Below are positions 1 through 9,238 of a stretch of DNA of 64,000 nucleotides, piece by piece; position 1 is the first letter of the stretch, and each line of letters begins with the position of its first letter. The stretch comes from Lachnospiraceae bacterium. GTDB lineage: Bacteria; Bacillota; Clostridia; Lachnospirales; Lachnospiraceae. Location of the stretch: positions 1 through 64,000 of the forward strand of contig CAJTCY010000022.1 of assembly GCA_910575075.1 (NCBI GenBank), read 5' to 3'. Made by a program: the position numbers and the translations under genes. The notes under the pieces are model-generated. The model searched no databases and was not told the DNA's origin. It was given only the letters and a program-made list of their open reading frames with translations.

Positions 1-117
1 ATTAATATGGACAACATCTGATGAAGGAAGAACGCCTTCTTCTGTTATCTAATTTAGAAATTTATTAACCGAGTAGTCTTGATTGACTACACCATTATTA
101 TACTAGGAGGAGTTCTC

Positions 118-264
118 ATGGGAACATTTGTAGTTTTTGTGATTGTGGCTGTCACTGCCGGTCTGGCAGGTTTCAGCTTGTACAAAGATAAGAAGAAGGG
201 AAAATGCTGCGGAGGCTGCAGCGGCTGCAGCACAAGCTGTGCCTGTAATGAGAAGCAGACGTAA
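118..264 (+). CDS. FeoB-associated Cys-rich membrane protein
   Basis: A 48-residue protein with one N-terminal membrane helix (about residues 2-22), a lysine-rich stretch, and a Cys-rich tail with repeated GC and SC pairs (CCGGCSGCS, then SCAC). This architecture is that of the small Cys-rich proteins that follow feoB in Firmicutes and are thought to assist ferrous iron uptake. I chose the ATG at 118 because an AGGAGG lies 6-8 bases upstream; the TTG at 79 has no ribosome site. feoB itself would lie left of the window, so the link to iron transport is inferred from family only. Confidence 0.75.
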   Translation: MGTFVVFVIVAVTAGLAGFSLYKDKKKGKCCGGCSGCSTSCACNEKQT

Positions 265-375
265 AGATTATAATAATTTAAGGAAAAAATAAGATATACC
301 TCCGGAAATTATGTTATGATATGTCATATGTCTATGTAAAATTGTCATAACATTTTTCAGGAGGTGTTTGATTAT

Positions 376-798
376 ATGAGAAAAAAGAAAAGACATATCA
401 GGCTTCTGGCAGCGACAGGGGTGCTGCTGGTAAGTGCAGGTGTTTTATTTGCGGGGCGCCATATGATTGTGGAACAGGTAAAAACAAAAGCAGCAGTGGA
501 AATAGGAAAAAAAATTCTCACAGAGCAGTTTGGCAGCCGTATTAACATTGGCGGACAGCAGGTGGATGTGTCTGAAATCATGAATCATATGGAAAAAGAG
601 GATGTGGAAACGATTACAGGCATTGCCGAAAAATATATTTCCCCGGAAAATATAAAGCAGGCGGCGGAAATGGCTGCGAATGGTGATACAGAAGGGTTGA
701 AAGCTCTTGCAGGACAGCAGGTGTCTCAGGAGGACAAAGAACAGCTTCAGGGGCTTTATGAGAAGTATAAAGATCAGATTCCAGCGAACGTTCCGTAA
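376..798 (+). CDS. Hypothetical N-terminally anchored protein
   Basis: A 140-residue protein with a positively charged start (MRKKKRH) followed by one hydrophobic segment at about residues 9-26, so it is probably membrane anchored or exported with an uncleaved signal. The rest is soluble, acidic and helical, rich in Glu, Gln and Ala. The ATG at 376 is preferred over the in-frame GTG at 364 because the GTG lies inside the ribosome site AGGAGGTG. I do not recognise the family. It is followed at 829 by an independent promoter for the hydrogenase-like gene, so it is probably monocistronic. Confidence 0.7.
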   Translation: MRKKKRHIRLLAATGVLLVSAGVLFAGRHMIVEQVKTKAAVEIGKKILTEQFGSRINIGGQQVDVSEIMNHMEKEDVETITGIAEKYISPENIKQAAEMAANGDTEGLKALAGQQVSQEDKEQLQGLYEKYKDQIPANVP

Positions 799-828
799 AG
801 GTTTCTCAAAGTTTTCCAGAAAAGAAGG

Positions 829-857
829 TTGACAGGAATATGGTAATATTTTATAAT
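829..857 (+). promoter_or_regulatory. Sigma-A promoter of the hydrogenase-like gene
   Basis: TTGACA at 829-834 and TATAAT at 852-857 are separated by 17 bases: a perfect consensus vegetative promoter about 80 bases before the start codon at 940. Confidence 0.75.
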
Positions 858-939
858 TTTCTTGAAAGATTTTTGGAAAATACATGATAAATGCACAAAC
901 GAACAGGACCGAAAACGGTTGGGGAAGGTGGAGTTACAG

Positions 940-2868
940 ATGAGTATTATCAATGTGAATGAAGAAAAATGTGTGGGTTGTAATGCCTGTGTCAGAGCAT
1001 GCCCCACAAGTGAAGCAAATGTGGCGCGGTTGGATGAGACAGGGCAGCTTCGGATTTTGATTAATGATGATAAGTGCATCAAATGCGGTGCCTGCATCAA
1101 AGCATGTTCTCATGGTGCAAGATCATTTCAGGATGACACAGATGCTTTTCTGGATGATTTAAAGTCAGGAAGAGAAGTTGCAGTGATTGTAGCGCCCTCC
1201 ATTAAAGTTTCTTTTGACGGGCAGTGGCGCCATGTACTTTATTGGATTCGGGATCATGGTAATGCGAAAATTTATGATGTTGGCTACGGCGCAGATATCT
1301 GCACATGGGCACATCTGCGGTATCTGGAGCAACATCCGGACAAAAAGGTGATTTCTCAGCCGTGTGCAGCCGTGGTCAATTATGTGCTCTATCATAAGCC
1401 GGAATTGATTCCACATCTTTCACCGATACAAAGCCCTATGATGTGTATTGCCATATATGTACGCAAAATTTTGGGATTTCGGGGAAAAATTGCGGCATTG
1501 TCTCCCTGTATTGCTAAGCTTGACGAGTTTCGGGATACCGGGGTGATTAACTATAACGTGACAATGGAACATCTAAAGGATTATTTTCGGGAGAACGGAA
1601 TCACATTTCCTACAGAGAAGATATACAGTGAATTTGAATTTGATGCATGTCAGGGATGGGAGGGCAATATTTTCCCAAGACCGGGCGGATTGATGAAAAA
1701 TCTGCTGGTTCATGCGCCAGAGATGGAGATCACTACTTCGGAAGGAACCCAGCGTTTGTATGAAGAACTGGACAGCTATCTGGATCAGAACCCACAATCG
1801 TTGCCTACGGTGTTTGACGTGCTGAACTGCGAATATGGATGCAACGGCGGACCTGCTATTGGTAAGGACTGCCAGCGTTTTGTAATGAATGATATTATGC
1901 ATCAGGTGGAACGTTACAGCAGGAAGCAGCGGAGAGCGAATACTACCAGAAAAGGTGTGGATAAGCAGTATGAGGAATTTGATAAAACTTTGAAATTAGA
2001 GGATTTTCTGCGGACTTATGAAGGAAAGAAAACAGAGAGCAAGGTTATTACTGAGGCCGATATCGAAAAGGCTTACAAAGATTTAGGAAAATATACGGAT
2101 ATTGAACGTCATTTTGACTGCCATGCCTGCGGGTATAGGTCTTGCCGTGAGATGGCGATTGCGCTTGCCAGAGGAATCAACGAGAAAGAAAACTGCTATG
2201 AATATATGATGAAAATGGTACGTGAAGAGAGGCAGAAGGTTTCCGAGGTAAATCAGGAGGTTCTCGCCATGAATCATGAATTGATGGAAATTTTTGGTGA
2301 ACTCTCACAAAATATTGAAAGTGTCCGGGAAGAAGCGGAGTCTATCCGCAATGTAGGCCTCAAAAGCTCGGAAGGCATGCAGAATGTTTCGGAACATATG
2401 AATGATCTTAAACAGCTAAACCAGAAAATTTTAGATTCCATGGGAAATATCAATGAGAGTGTGGATAAATATAATGTGATGACCCACGATGTGGAAAAAA
2501 TTGCAGGAAAGATTAATTTGCTCTCCCTGAATGCGGCGATTGAAGCGGCCAGGGCAGGAGAAGCCGGCAGAGGATTTGCAGTGGTTGCTACGAATATCCG
2601 TGATTTGTCAGACAGTTCCAAGGAGTCTGTGGGAAGCGCTAAGGAAAATGATGAAGAGATACATAATGCGATTGAAGACATTAATGTGGTGGTTGAGAGA
2701 TTTGACACAACCATCGGTGAACTTCTGACAGCGGTAGAAGAAGCAATCGGCGGCGCCAGACAGACTTCTGAGAATAGTGAACATATCAAGCTGTCCATGG
2801 AGAAGGTAAGCCATATTGCCGAAAAGGTACAGAAGGTTATCCGTGATACCAATAATATTTTAAATTAA
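940..2868 (+). CDS. Sensory [FeFe]-hydrogenase domain fused to methyl-accepting signalling domain
   Basis: A 642-residue protein without membrane segments. Residues 8-60 form two [4Fe-4S] ferredoxin motifs (CxxCxxCxxxC at Cys11-21 and Cys46-56). Residues 75-330 are an [FeFe]-hydrogenase large-subunit domain whose H-cluster loops are recognisable but altered: [10 protein letters not shown] (Cys142), LSPCIAK (Cys190) and NCEYGCNGG. About residues 390-430 hold a further CxxCG-C-C Fe-S motif of the type seen in RnfB. After a coiled coil, the C-terminal part is a chemoreceptor cytoplasmic hairpin with the conserved tip [20 protein letters not shown]. The altered loops match putative sensory hydrogenases rather than catalytic ones, so I infer a cytosolic redox or H2 sensor. 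Start chosen at ATG 940 behind GGAAGGTGGAG. Confidence 0.88.
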   Translation: MSIINVNEEKCVGCNACVRACPTSEANVARLDETGQLRILINDDKCIKCGACIKACSHGARSFQDDTDAFLDDLKSGREVAVIVAPSIKVSFDGQWRHVLYWIRDHGNAKIYDVGYGADICTWAHLRYLEQHPDKKVISQPCAAVVNYVLYHKPELIPHLSPIQSPMMCIAIYVRKILGFRGKIAALSPCIAKLDEFRDTGVINYNVTMEHLKDYFRENGITFPTEKIYSEFEFDACQGWEGNIFPRPGGLMKNLLVHAPEMEITTSEGTQRLYEELDSYLDQNPQSLPTVFDVLNCEYGCNGGPAIGKDCQRFVMNDIMHQVERYSRKQRRANTTRKGVDKQYEEFDKTLKLEDFLRTYEGKKTESKVITEADIEKAYKDLGKYTDIERHFDCHACGYRSCREMAIALARGINEKENCYEYMMKMVREERQKVSEVNQEVLAMNHELMEIFGELSQNIESVREEAESIRNVGLKSSEGMQNVSEHMNDLKQLNQKILDSMGNINESVDKYNVMTHDVEKIAGKINLLSLNAAIEAARAGEAGRGFAVVATNIRDLSDSSKESVGSAKENDEEIHNAIEDINVVVERFDTTIGELLTAVEEAIGGARQTSENSEHIKLSMEKVSHIAEKVQKVIRDTNNILN

Positions 2869-2871
2869 ACA

Positions 2872-2911
2872 TACTGCTGTGCCAGTGAGGGAAGATCACG
2901 GCACAGCAGTA
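2872..2911. terminator. Bidirectional hairpin between convergent genes
   Basis: ACTGCTGTGCC and GGCACAGCAGT form an 11-bp perfect stem between the stop codons of the hydrogenase-like gene and the convergent MFS/SpeE-like gene. U-tracts are weak on both sides, but the position fits a shared terminator. Confidence 0.65.
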
Positions 2912-2917
2912 ATTTCG

Positions 2918-4498
2918 TTATAGAATGTCTCCCAGATACAGCTGACGGTAATAATCCAGTTCATCTGCGATGATTTCATCCAGTACACGCATTCCAAGTA
3001 CTTCCACAGGAGCTTTGTCATCTGTAAGAATTAGATTGCCCGTTTCCCGGCGGGTAAGATTTTCAGAGACATTTTCCATCATTTCCTGCAGGGCTGTGTC
3101 AGTAATGTCGTTGTATCCATCCTGAAAGGTTTTCAGGACATCATCATTCTGAAAGGCAAAGACTTCACAGTTTGTTCCGCCTTGCACCGGAATGGTATAG
3201 ACATTGTGAAATACAGAGCCGATCGTATCACAGAGATAGTCGTTGATGGAGTTTTTAGACTGGGACTTCATATTCATGTTTACCACCATGACTCCGTTAT
3301 CTGTTAGATGATTTTCCACTTCCTTGAAAAATTCTACAGAGGACATCTGAAATGGAATGGTGATGTCCTGATAGGCATCCACCATGATAACGTCATATTT
3401 TTTGTCGGAAGCAGTTAGATAAGAACGTCCGTCATAGACAGATACCGCTACCGTTTCCGGCAGCTGAAAATATTCAGTGGCAAGGTTGGAAATTTTTTCG
3501 TCTATTTCCACTCCCTCAATGGAAGTGCCAGGAAAATATTCATCGCAGTATTTGGCAAAGGTTCCGGTTCCTAGCCCTAAAATCAGAATATTGCCATCTC
3601 TGTCCATTTGAGGAATACCTGCCATAAAGGGTGCTGCAAGTGCGTAGTCGTAATACATGCCGGTAAGTTTTTCGTTTTTCATAAGAATAGATTGAACACC
3701 GAAAAGAACATTTGTGGAAAGAATGACAGAACTGTCTGTCTCTTTTACCTGCAGGTAGTTATAAATAGATTCGTCTTCCAGGGTAATATCGTTTTCCCAG
3801 AAGGCGAAACTAAAGGTAGAAGAGGAAAGGCCCAGACTTAGAATCAAGGCAAGCGTCAGTATGCATTTGAACAGTTTTTTCTTCATCGCTATAAAATATA
3901 AGATGCTGATGGCAGCAAGGACGCCGGAAAAAATTAAAAAAGTTATGGCAGTGCCTACAGCCGGAATCGTCACAAAAGTCGGAAGAAAGGTCCCGATGAT
4001 ACTGCCGATAGTGTTCAAAGCTCCAAGTTCCCCTACGGTTTTTCCATTGTCATCCAGGCTGTTCACAGAATATTTGACCAGAGAAGGAGTGACCGTGCCA
4101 AGAAGCACACAGGGAAAAGCGAATACCGCAAGACAGGTGAAAAGAGCTGCCCATACCAGGAAGTTTTTGGTGACAAATATTGCCAGCAGCAGAGAAATTC
4201 CGGCAATCAGGTATCTTCCTGCAAATGGAATCAGTGCGATCCATACAGAAGCCAGAAGAAGCCTGCCGTAAAGCTTGTCTGGAGAAGGGTTTTTATCTGC
4301 AATCCGGCCGCCCCATACATTTCCCAGCGCCATGGCAATCATAATCACTCCGATAATGACTGTCCAGACAATCTGGGAGGAACTGAAATAGGGAGCCATC
4401 AGACGGCTTGCGCCTAATTCTACTGCCATTACAGACATACCGGCGAAAAATTCCGTAATGTACAAAAAATATTTGTTGTGTAAAATGTCTTTTTTCAT
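2918..4498 (-). CDS. Fused MFS/spermidine-synthase-like membrane protein
   Basis: A 526-residue protein. The N-terminal 220 residues contain about seven hydrophobic helices resembling a half-MFS unit. The C-terminal 280 residues form a Rossmann methyltransferase-type fold like the polyamine aminopropyltransferase family: ILGLGTGTF (AdoMet/dcAdoMet loop), VEIDEKI (acidic strand end) and YDVIMVDAYQ. Such fusions are widespread and usually annotated as fused MFS/spermidine synthase, but substrate and activity are generally unproven. Here no other polyamine gene is adjacent, so the substrate is open. The only ribosome site is a weak AAAGG 13 bases before the ATG. Confidence 0.82.
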   Translation of the reverse strand: MKKDILHNKYFLYITEFFAGMSVMAVELGASRLMAPYFSSSQIVWTVIIGVIMIAMALGNVWGGRIADKNPSPDKLYGRLLLASVWIALIPFAGRYLIAGISLLLAIFVTKNFLVWAALFTCLAVFAFPCVLLGTVTPSLVKYSVNSLDDNGKTVGELGALNTIGSIIGTFLPTFVTIPAVGTAITFLIFSGVLAAISILYFIAMKKKLFKCILTLALILSLGLSSSTFSFAFWENDITLEDESIYNYLQVKETDSSVILSTNVLFGVQSILMKNEKLTGMYYDYALAAPFMAGIPQMDRDGNILILGLGTGTFAKYCDEYFPGTSIEGVEIDEKISNLATEYFQLPETVAVSVYDGRSYLTASDKKYDVIMVDAYQDITIPFQMSSVEFFKEVENHLTDNGVMVVNMNMKSQSKNSINDYLCDTIGSVFHNVYTIPVQGGTNCEVFAFQNDDVLKTFQDGYNDITDTALQEMMENVSENLTRRETGNLILTDDKAPVEVLGMRVLDEIIADELDYYRQLYLGDIL

Positions 4499-4609
4499 AT
4501 TAAATCTGATAACCTTTCTGTTGATTTGAATTTTATTCTAACATAGGAAGAACAGAAAAAACAGAAAAATTTTTATTTTGTATGAATAAAAGAAGAAAAA
4601 CAGCCAATA

Positions 4610-4755
4610 ATAGTATTATCCGAAAGAACAAAGCCCCCACTTGTTACTTTCGGGGAAGTGATACACTTTGAACCAAAGATAAGGTTAAATACTTATCCTC
4701 CCCTTTTTGAAATCCCCACAGGCAGTGATACCGCTGTTTGTGGGGATTTTTTTAT
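4610..4755 (+). ncRNA. Candidate structured RNA ending in an intrinsic terminator
   Basis: No gene occupies 4499-4932. A segment here folds on paper: GGGG at 4652 pairs with CCCC at 4700, enclosing GATAAG/CTTATC (4678-4683 with 4692-4697). A strong terminator follows at 4709-4753 (CCCCACA and TGTGGGG arms, then seven or more T). A second CCCCAC at 4635-4640 could compete for the same GTGGGG arm, which would give two alternative folds. The next gene has its own promoter at 4838, so the RNA looks free-standing. I cannot assign it to a known family; 6S-like or other small RNA is possible. Confidence 0.4.
4709..4753 (+). terminator. Intrinsic terminator of the RNA candidate
   Basis: AAATCCCCACA ... 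TGTGGGGATTTTTTT: an 11-bp stem whose loop contains a further CAG/CTG pairing, followed by a T-run. Clear Rho-independent terminator. Confidence 0.8.
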
Positions 4756-4757
4756 CT

Positions 4758-4806
4758 TATAGGAAAAAACTTGTCACGTTAAAGCGTGAAAGTGTCTTCC
4801 TATAAA
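4758..4806. repeat. Palindromic dispersed repeat, copy A
   Basis: A 47-bp imperfect palindrome running from ATAGGAA to TTCCTATA with inner arms TTGTCACG/CGTGAAAGTG. Closely related copies lie at 9640-9692 and, inverted, 30990-31042, with a half copy at 29821. All are intergenic. It behaves like a REP/BIME-type or miniature element; as RNA it would form a stable stem-loop. Confidence 0.75.
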
Positions 4807-4837
4807 ATAGAAATACGAAAACTCAAGTAAAAATCCT

Positions 4838-4866
4838 TTGAAAAATTGCAATAAATGAGTTATACT
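4838..4866 (+). promoter_or_regulatory. Sigma-A promoter of the SEC-C gene
   Basis: TTGAAA at 4838-4843, a 17-base spacer and TATACT at 4861-4866, about 65 bases before the ATG at 4933. Confidence 0.6.
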
Positions 4867-4932
4867 ATATAGTATGTGTAAAAACACAGTAAGTTGTAGT
4901 GATGAGAATAGTAACAAAGGATGGGAATTAAT

Positions 4933-5436
4933 ATGGCATTATTAGAACAATGGAGAAGTGTTGCATACAATCAAGAAGCGAATAAGGGGGAGATTCAGCG
5001 GTTCTGGCAGAGATATTTTCTGTTGGAGAAAGGGGTTTATGAACAATTACTCGAGAATCCGGATGAAGCAGTAGAGGGAACTGTCAGGGAATTGGCGGAA
5101 AAGTATGAGCTGTCTGTGATGGAGATGGCAGGATTTTTGGATGGAATCAATGAAAGCCTGATTGAGCCGAATCCAATTGAGGAGATGGAAGAGGATACCA
5201 GGGTCAGCCTTGCGTTTGACAAAGAAAAACTATATAAGAATATGGTAGATGCCAAGGCAGACTGGCTCTATGAACTTCCCCAGTGGGAGAAGATTTTTGA
5301 TGAAGATACCCGTCACAGGCTGTATCTGGAGCAGAAGAAGTCAGGCACGATTATCAAAGAGCAGAAAATATATCCCAACGATCCATGTCCTTGCGGAAGC
5401 GGTAAGAAATACAAGAAATGCTGCGGAAGGAACTAA
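4933..5436 (+). CDS. SEC-C metal-binding motif protein
   Basis: A 167-residue protein ending in a SEC-C zinc motif, [14 protein letters not shown], as at the SecA C-terminus and in many stand-alone proteins that contact ribosomes or SecB-like partners. The preceding 140 residues are acidic and helical, without a family I recognise. I prefer ATG 4933 over ATG 4921 because the AAGGA ribosome site directly abuts the earlier ATG. It is monocistronic between its own promoter and the thrS T-box promoter. A function beyond zinc binding cannot be inferred. Confidence 0.78.
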   Translation: MALLEQWRSVAYNQEANKGEIQRFWQRYFLLEKGVYEQLLENPDEAVEGTVRELAEKYELSVMEMAGFLDGINESLIEPNPIEEMEEDTRVSLAFDKEKLYKNMVDAKADWLYELPQWEKIFDEDTRHRLYLEQKKSGTIIKEQKIYPNDPCPCGSGKKYKKCCGRN

Positions 5437-5505
5437 AAACTTCTTTGAGTTCTTTCTTTTTGACGCAAAGTAACTGCAAGCGAGGGAAACTTAAAAAATT
5501 TCCTC

Positions 5506-5534
5506 TTTACAGAATAGGAGAAAGAGATTACAAT
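5506..5534 (+). promoter_or_regulatory. Promoter of the thrS leader
   Basis: TTTACA at 5506-5511 and TACAAT at 5529-5534 with a 17-base spacer. The expected transcript would begin near 5541, just before the T-box stem I. Confidence 0.55.
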
Positions 5535-5540
5535 ATAAGT

Positions 5541-5832
5541 CAGACAAAGCGTTGACAAGAAGAGTAAGTTGTGGAATGCTGAATGTTCAGCAGGAATTAT
5601 TTTGCAGGCATAAGCAGAGAGAACCGCCGAAGGGCAATCGTTGTCCTGGTGCTGGAAGCGGTTTGGCAGGAAACATCCGAAGACCACCTTGGAGCGGCTT
5701 TTATAGAGCACGGTGACTCCGTTATCGTCAAATGAGAGGTTTTGTTTTCTGAAATGAGGAAACAGGACAAGCAGGGTGGAACCGCGTATGTAACGTCCCA
5801 TGCATTGCCAGTGGCAGTGTATGGGATTTTTT
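5541..5832 (+). promoter_or_regulatory. T-box leader (Thr) of thrS
   Basis: The leader contains the canonical T-box bulge sequence AGCAGGGTGGAACCGCG at 5770-5786, an AGAGAG element near 5608 and a downstream terminator (TCCCAT ... ATGGGATTTTTT, 5796-5832). A likely specifier, ACC (Thr), lies at 5683-5685 with a second ACC directly after it, within the GAAG-ACC context. Uncharged tRNA-Thr would pair with the specifier and the T-box bulge, form the antiterminator and allow thrS transcription. The identity is supported independently by the downstream gene. Confidence 0.92.
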
Positions 5833-5837
5833 GTTTC

Positions 5838-5882
5838 ATAGGAAAGAACAAACCATGATACAATAAAGCGTGAAGCATATAT
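5838..5882. repeat. Degenerate trace of the palindromic repeat
   Basis: CATAGGAAAGAAC followed by AAAGCGTGAA resembles the left arm and loop of the repeat at 9640, but the right arm is lost. It lies directly after the T-box terminator. Weak call. Confidence 0.3.
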
Positions 5883-5978
5883 CCTGCCGGAACAAGAACT
5901 GAAATGAAACGCTGCAGGATGAGAGTTCAGATGAGCTGGAATTATCTATAATTGTCTGGTTGAGAAAGGAGAAATACG

Positions 5979-7949
5979 ATGAAAATTACATTGAAAGATG
6001 GCTCCGCTAAGGAGTATGGAGAAGCAAAAAGTGTCTATGATATTGCCTTGGACATCAGTGAAGGGCTGGCAAGGGCAGCCTGCGCAGGGGAGGTTGACGG
6101 CCAGGTTGTGGATCTGCGCACAGTTTTGGATACTGATTGTGAATTAAATATACTAACCCAGAGAGACACAGAAGGAATCCGCACTGTCCGTCATACCTGT
6201 TCCCATGTACTGGCGGAGGCGGTGAAACGATTGTTTCCTAATGCCAAGCTTGCCATTGGCCCATCTATAGACGAAGGATTTTATTATGATTTTGAGGCGG
6301 AACCATTTTCAAGAGAAGATTTGGATAAACTGGAAAAGGAAATGAAAAAGATTATCAAGGAAGGAAATCGTCTGGAGAAATTTACGCTTCCCAGAGCAGA
6401 AGCTATTTCGTTTATGCAGGAACGAAACGAGCCCTATAAAGTGGAGCTGATTCAGGATTTGCCAGAGGATGCAGAAATATCCTTTTATAAACAGGGGGAA
6501 GGATTTACGGATTTGTGTGCAGGACCTCATTTGATGAATACCAAACCGATAAAAGCATTTAAGCTGATCTCATCTTCTATGGCATATTGGCGTGGAGACT
6601 CTGACCGGGCACAGCTTCAGAGAATTTATGGTACAGCTTTTGCCACAAAAGATGAATTAAATGCGTATTTAGAACATCTGGAGGATATTAAGAAGCGGGA
6701 TCATAATAAGCTGGGCAGAGAGATGAAATTGTTTACAACAGTAGATGTGATTGGACAGGGACTGCCTCTTTTGATGCCGCGGGGAGCTAAAATGATTCAG
6801 ACCATGCAGCGGTGGATTGAGGATCTGGAAGACAATGAATGGGGATATATCCGCACCAAAACACCTTTGATGGCAAAATCTGATTTGTATAAAATTTCCG
6901 GCCATTGGGATCATTATACAGATGGAATGTTTGTGTTGGGAGATGAAGAAAAAGATAAAGAGGTGCTTGCCCTGCGGCCTATGACCTGTCCTTTCCAGTA
7001 TTATGTATATAAGGCAGAGCAGCATTCGTATCGGGATCTGCCCCTGCGCTACAGTGAGACATCTACACTGTTCCGCAATGAAGACTCAGGAGAAATGCAT
7101 GGCCTTACCAGGGTGCGGCAGTTTACAATTTCCGAAGGACATTTGATTGTACGTCCGGACCAGATGGTAGATGAATTTAAAAAGTGCATTGCCCTGGCCA
7201 AACATTGTCTGTCGACCCTGGGCGTGGAGGAAGATGTGACCTACCATCTTTCCAAATGGGACCCGGATAATCGGGAAAAGTATATCGGAGAGCCAGAAGT
7301 CTGGGAAGAAACTCAGCAGCATATGAGAGAAATTATGGACGAGCTGAATATCCGCTATACAGAAGATGTGGGAGAAGCTGCTTTTTATGGTCCTAAGATA
7401 GATATCAATACCAAAAATGTTTATGGCAAGGAAGATACTATGATTACTATCCAATGGGACGCATTGCTGGCAGAGCAGTTTGACATGTATTATATTGACC
7501 AGAATGGTGACAAGGTCCGCCCTTATATTATCCACAGGACTTCTATGGGATGCTATGAGCGTACGCTTGCCTGGCTGATTGAAAAATATGCAGGCAAATT
7601 TCCTACCTGGCTGTGTCCGGAGCAGGTGCGTGTCCTTCCTATTTCGGATAAATATGAACAGTATGCAGCAGCGGTAGAGAAAGAATTAAAGGCAAATGGA
7701 ATTCTCTGTACGGTGGATAACCGTTCTGAGAAGATTGGATATAAGATTCGTGAGGCACGTTTGGATAAGCTGCCTTATATGCTGGTTGTCGGACAGCAGG
7801 AGGAGGAAGACCATACAGTGTCTGTGAGAAGCCGTTTTGCAGGAGATGAAGGAGCAAAACCTCTCGGAGAGTTTTTGGAGCAGATATGCAGGGAGATCCG
7901 TACCAAAGAAATCCGCAGAGAGGAAGTGCAGGACACACAGAAAAAGTAA
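5979..7949 (+). CDS. thrS: Threonyl-tRNA synthetase
   Basis: Charges tRNA-Thr with threonine in the cytosol. The 656 residues have the usual order: TGS domain (1-60), editing domain with the HxxxH pair (His72, His76) and the CAGPHL motif, class II catalytic core with RYSETSTLFRNE (motif 2) and the motif 3 segment GCYERTLAW, then an anticodon-binding domain (about 545-640). Length is slightly above the usual 640 because of a charged C-terminal tail. GAGAAAGGAG precedes the ATG. Expression is controlled by the T-box leader upstream. Confidence 0.97.
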   Translation: MKITLKDGSAKEYGEAKSVYDIALDISEGLARAACAGEVDGQVVDLRTVLDTDCELNILTQRDTEGIRTVRHTCSHVLAEAVKRLFPNAKLAIGPSIDEGFYYDFEAEPFSREDLDKLEKEMKKIIKEGNRLEKFTLPRAEAISFMQERNEPYKVELIQDLPEDAEISFYKQGEGFTDLCAGPHLMNTKPIKAFKLISSSMAYWRGDSDRAQLQRIYGTAFATKDELNAYLEHLEDIKKRDHNKLGREMKLFTTVDVIGQGLPLLMPRGAKMIQTMQRWIEDLEDNEWGYIRTKTPLMAKSDLYKISGHWDHYTDGMFVLGDEEKDKEVLALRPMTCPFQYYVYKAEQHSYRDLPLRYSETSTLFRNEDSGEMHGLTRVRQFTISEGHLIVRPDQMVDEFKKCIALAKHCLSTLGVEEDVTYHLSKWDPDNREKYIGEPEVWEETQQHMREIMDELNIRYTEDVGEAAFYGPKIDINTKNVYGKEDTMITIQWDALLAEQFDMYYIDQNGDKVRPYIIHRTSMGCYERTLAWLIEKYAGKFPTWLCPEQVRVLPISDKYEQYAAAVEKELKANGILCTVDNRSEKIGYKIREARLDKLPYMLVVGQQEEEDHTVSVRSRFAGDEGAKPLGEFLEQICREIRTKEIRREEVQDTQKK

Positions 7950-8115
7950 ATTCACTCAAAATAATGTATATAGATAATTTTTGAAAAAAATGGATAGCCT
8001 GTCAATGAATAAATTATTTCAGATTCTCTGATACTAACAGAGCGGACAGAGTATGACGGTTTTGTCTGCTTTATCAATATGCCTGCTCAAAGAGGCGGGG
8101 AAAGGAGAATTTGAG

Positions 8116-8433
8116 ATGACACGTTTAAAATGTTCTGTAAAAAATTGTATGTATAATGAAGATAAGCTCTGTGCCAAGAGCGATATCATGGTGGGAGGGC
8201 AGGATGCGTCTAAGCCCAATGAGACACGATGCGACAGTTTTCGGGAGAGAACAGACAGTATGACCAATTCTGTCGGTCAGGCAAGAGAAGAGACCAGCGT
8301 AGGCTGTCATGCCCAAAATTGCCGTTTCAATCAGGACTGCAAATGCCATGCTGATGAAATCGGCATTGCAGGAAGCAATGCCTGCTGCTGTTCTGAAACA
8401 GAGTGTGCAAGCTTTGATTGCCAGTGTAAATAA
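8116..8433 (+). CDS. DUF1540 domain protein, two Cys-rich repeats
   Basis: A 105-residue protein with two copies of a short Cys-rich unit (LKCSVKNCMYN...C and VGCHAQNCRFNQDCKC...C), separated by a polar linker. This matches DUF1540 proteins of spore-formers, which are presumed metal binders of unknown role. ATG 8116 follows AAAGGAGAATTTGAG; the longer frame from 8053 has no ribosome site. It stands alone between thrS and the next gene with intergenic gaps of 166 and 190 bases. Confidence 0.85.
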   Translation: MTRLKCSVKNCMYNEDKLCAKSDIMVGGQDASKPNETRCDSFRERTDSMTNSVGQAREETSVGCHAQNCRFNQDCKCHADEIGIAGSNACCCSETECASFDCQCK

Positions 8434-8623
8434 ATATAGCAGAATATGCAGTTTATTCAGTTATATTTACTAAGAATCACTGAACGGTAAAAAAACACTT
8501 GTATTTTTGAAAGGCAGGAAGTAGAATAGTACTGGAACGATAAAATCAGTGCTCTGCTTTCTGCCTTTTAGCAGAAGCAGAACAGAAAATAGACGCAGCA
8601 GATGCGTTTTTCTGGAGGTAATC

Positions 8624-9226
8624 ATGCGGAAAAAATCTCATATATCCTTAGCAAAGTATCTTGTGACAACTCTCGACGAACAGGAATTAGTGAAACATAA
8701 GAAAGCGTTTTATCTGGGAAGTATTCTTCCTGATTGTAAACCATCATTCCTTACGGTGAGACATGAGATGGAAGGCACCTTTCCTAAGCTTCAGGAGGAT
8801 TTAAAGAGATTGCTGCAGCGTCAGCAGGCAGCTCAGATTAATATGAGGGTGTTTTACCGTAATTTAGGAGAAGTGCTTCATTATATTGCGGATTATTTTA
8901 CGTTTCCGCATAATTCCCATTATATGGGAAATCTCAAAGACCATTGTATCTATGAGAAGCATTTAAAAAATAGTTTAAAAGATTATATTCAAAGCGGTGA
9001 GGCGGAGAGGAACCGGACAGTTTTTCGAGAGTCTGTAAAAAACCTGAACAGTGTGGAAGCAATCTGTGCTTTTGTACAGAACGCGCATGATGCATATGTC
9101 AAAATAAAGAATACTGTGGAAGGGGATTGCCGTCAAATTGTGTCGCTTTGTCACCAGGTGGCGGAAGCTGTTATTTCGCTGATTCAAAGGGAAAATGCGC
9201 TGAGTCCGGCTGTTGCTGTGAATTAG
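8624..9226 (+). CDS. Zinc-dependent phospholipase C-like protein
   Basis: A 200-residue protein starting RKKSHISLAKYL and containing FYLGSILPDC, LGEVLHYIADYFTFPHN and a later HxxY-like segment. This His/Asp pattern is that of the zinc-dependent phospholipase C (S1/P1 nuclease-fold) family as widely found in Clostridia. No signal peptide is visible, so it is probably cytosolic rather than a secreted toxin. ATG 8624 follows TGGAGGTAATC. Its natural substrate is unknown; the name rests on family resemblance. Confidence 0.7.
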   Translation: MRKKSHISLAKYLVTTLDEQELVKHKKAFYLGSILPDCKPSFLTVRHEMEGTFPKLQEDLKRLLQRQQAAQINMRVFYRNLGEVLHYIADYFTFPHNSHYMGNLKDHCIYEKHLKNSLKDYIQSGEAERNRTVFRESVKNLNSVEAICAFVQNAHDAYVKIKNTVEGDCRQIVSLCHQVAEAVISLIQRENALSPAVAVN

Positions 9227-9238
9227 GGATAAAGTGAA

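Noticed and set aside
445-885. Long minus-strand frames over the first genes
   Set aside because: Complementary-strand shadows of real genes with no start signals or family resemblance.
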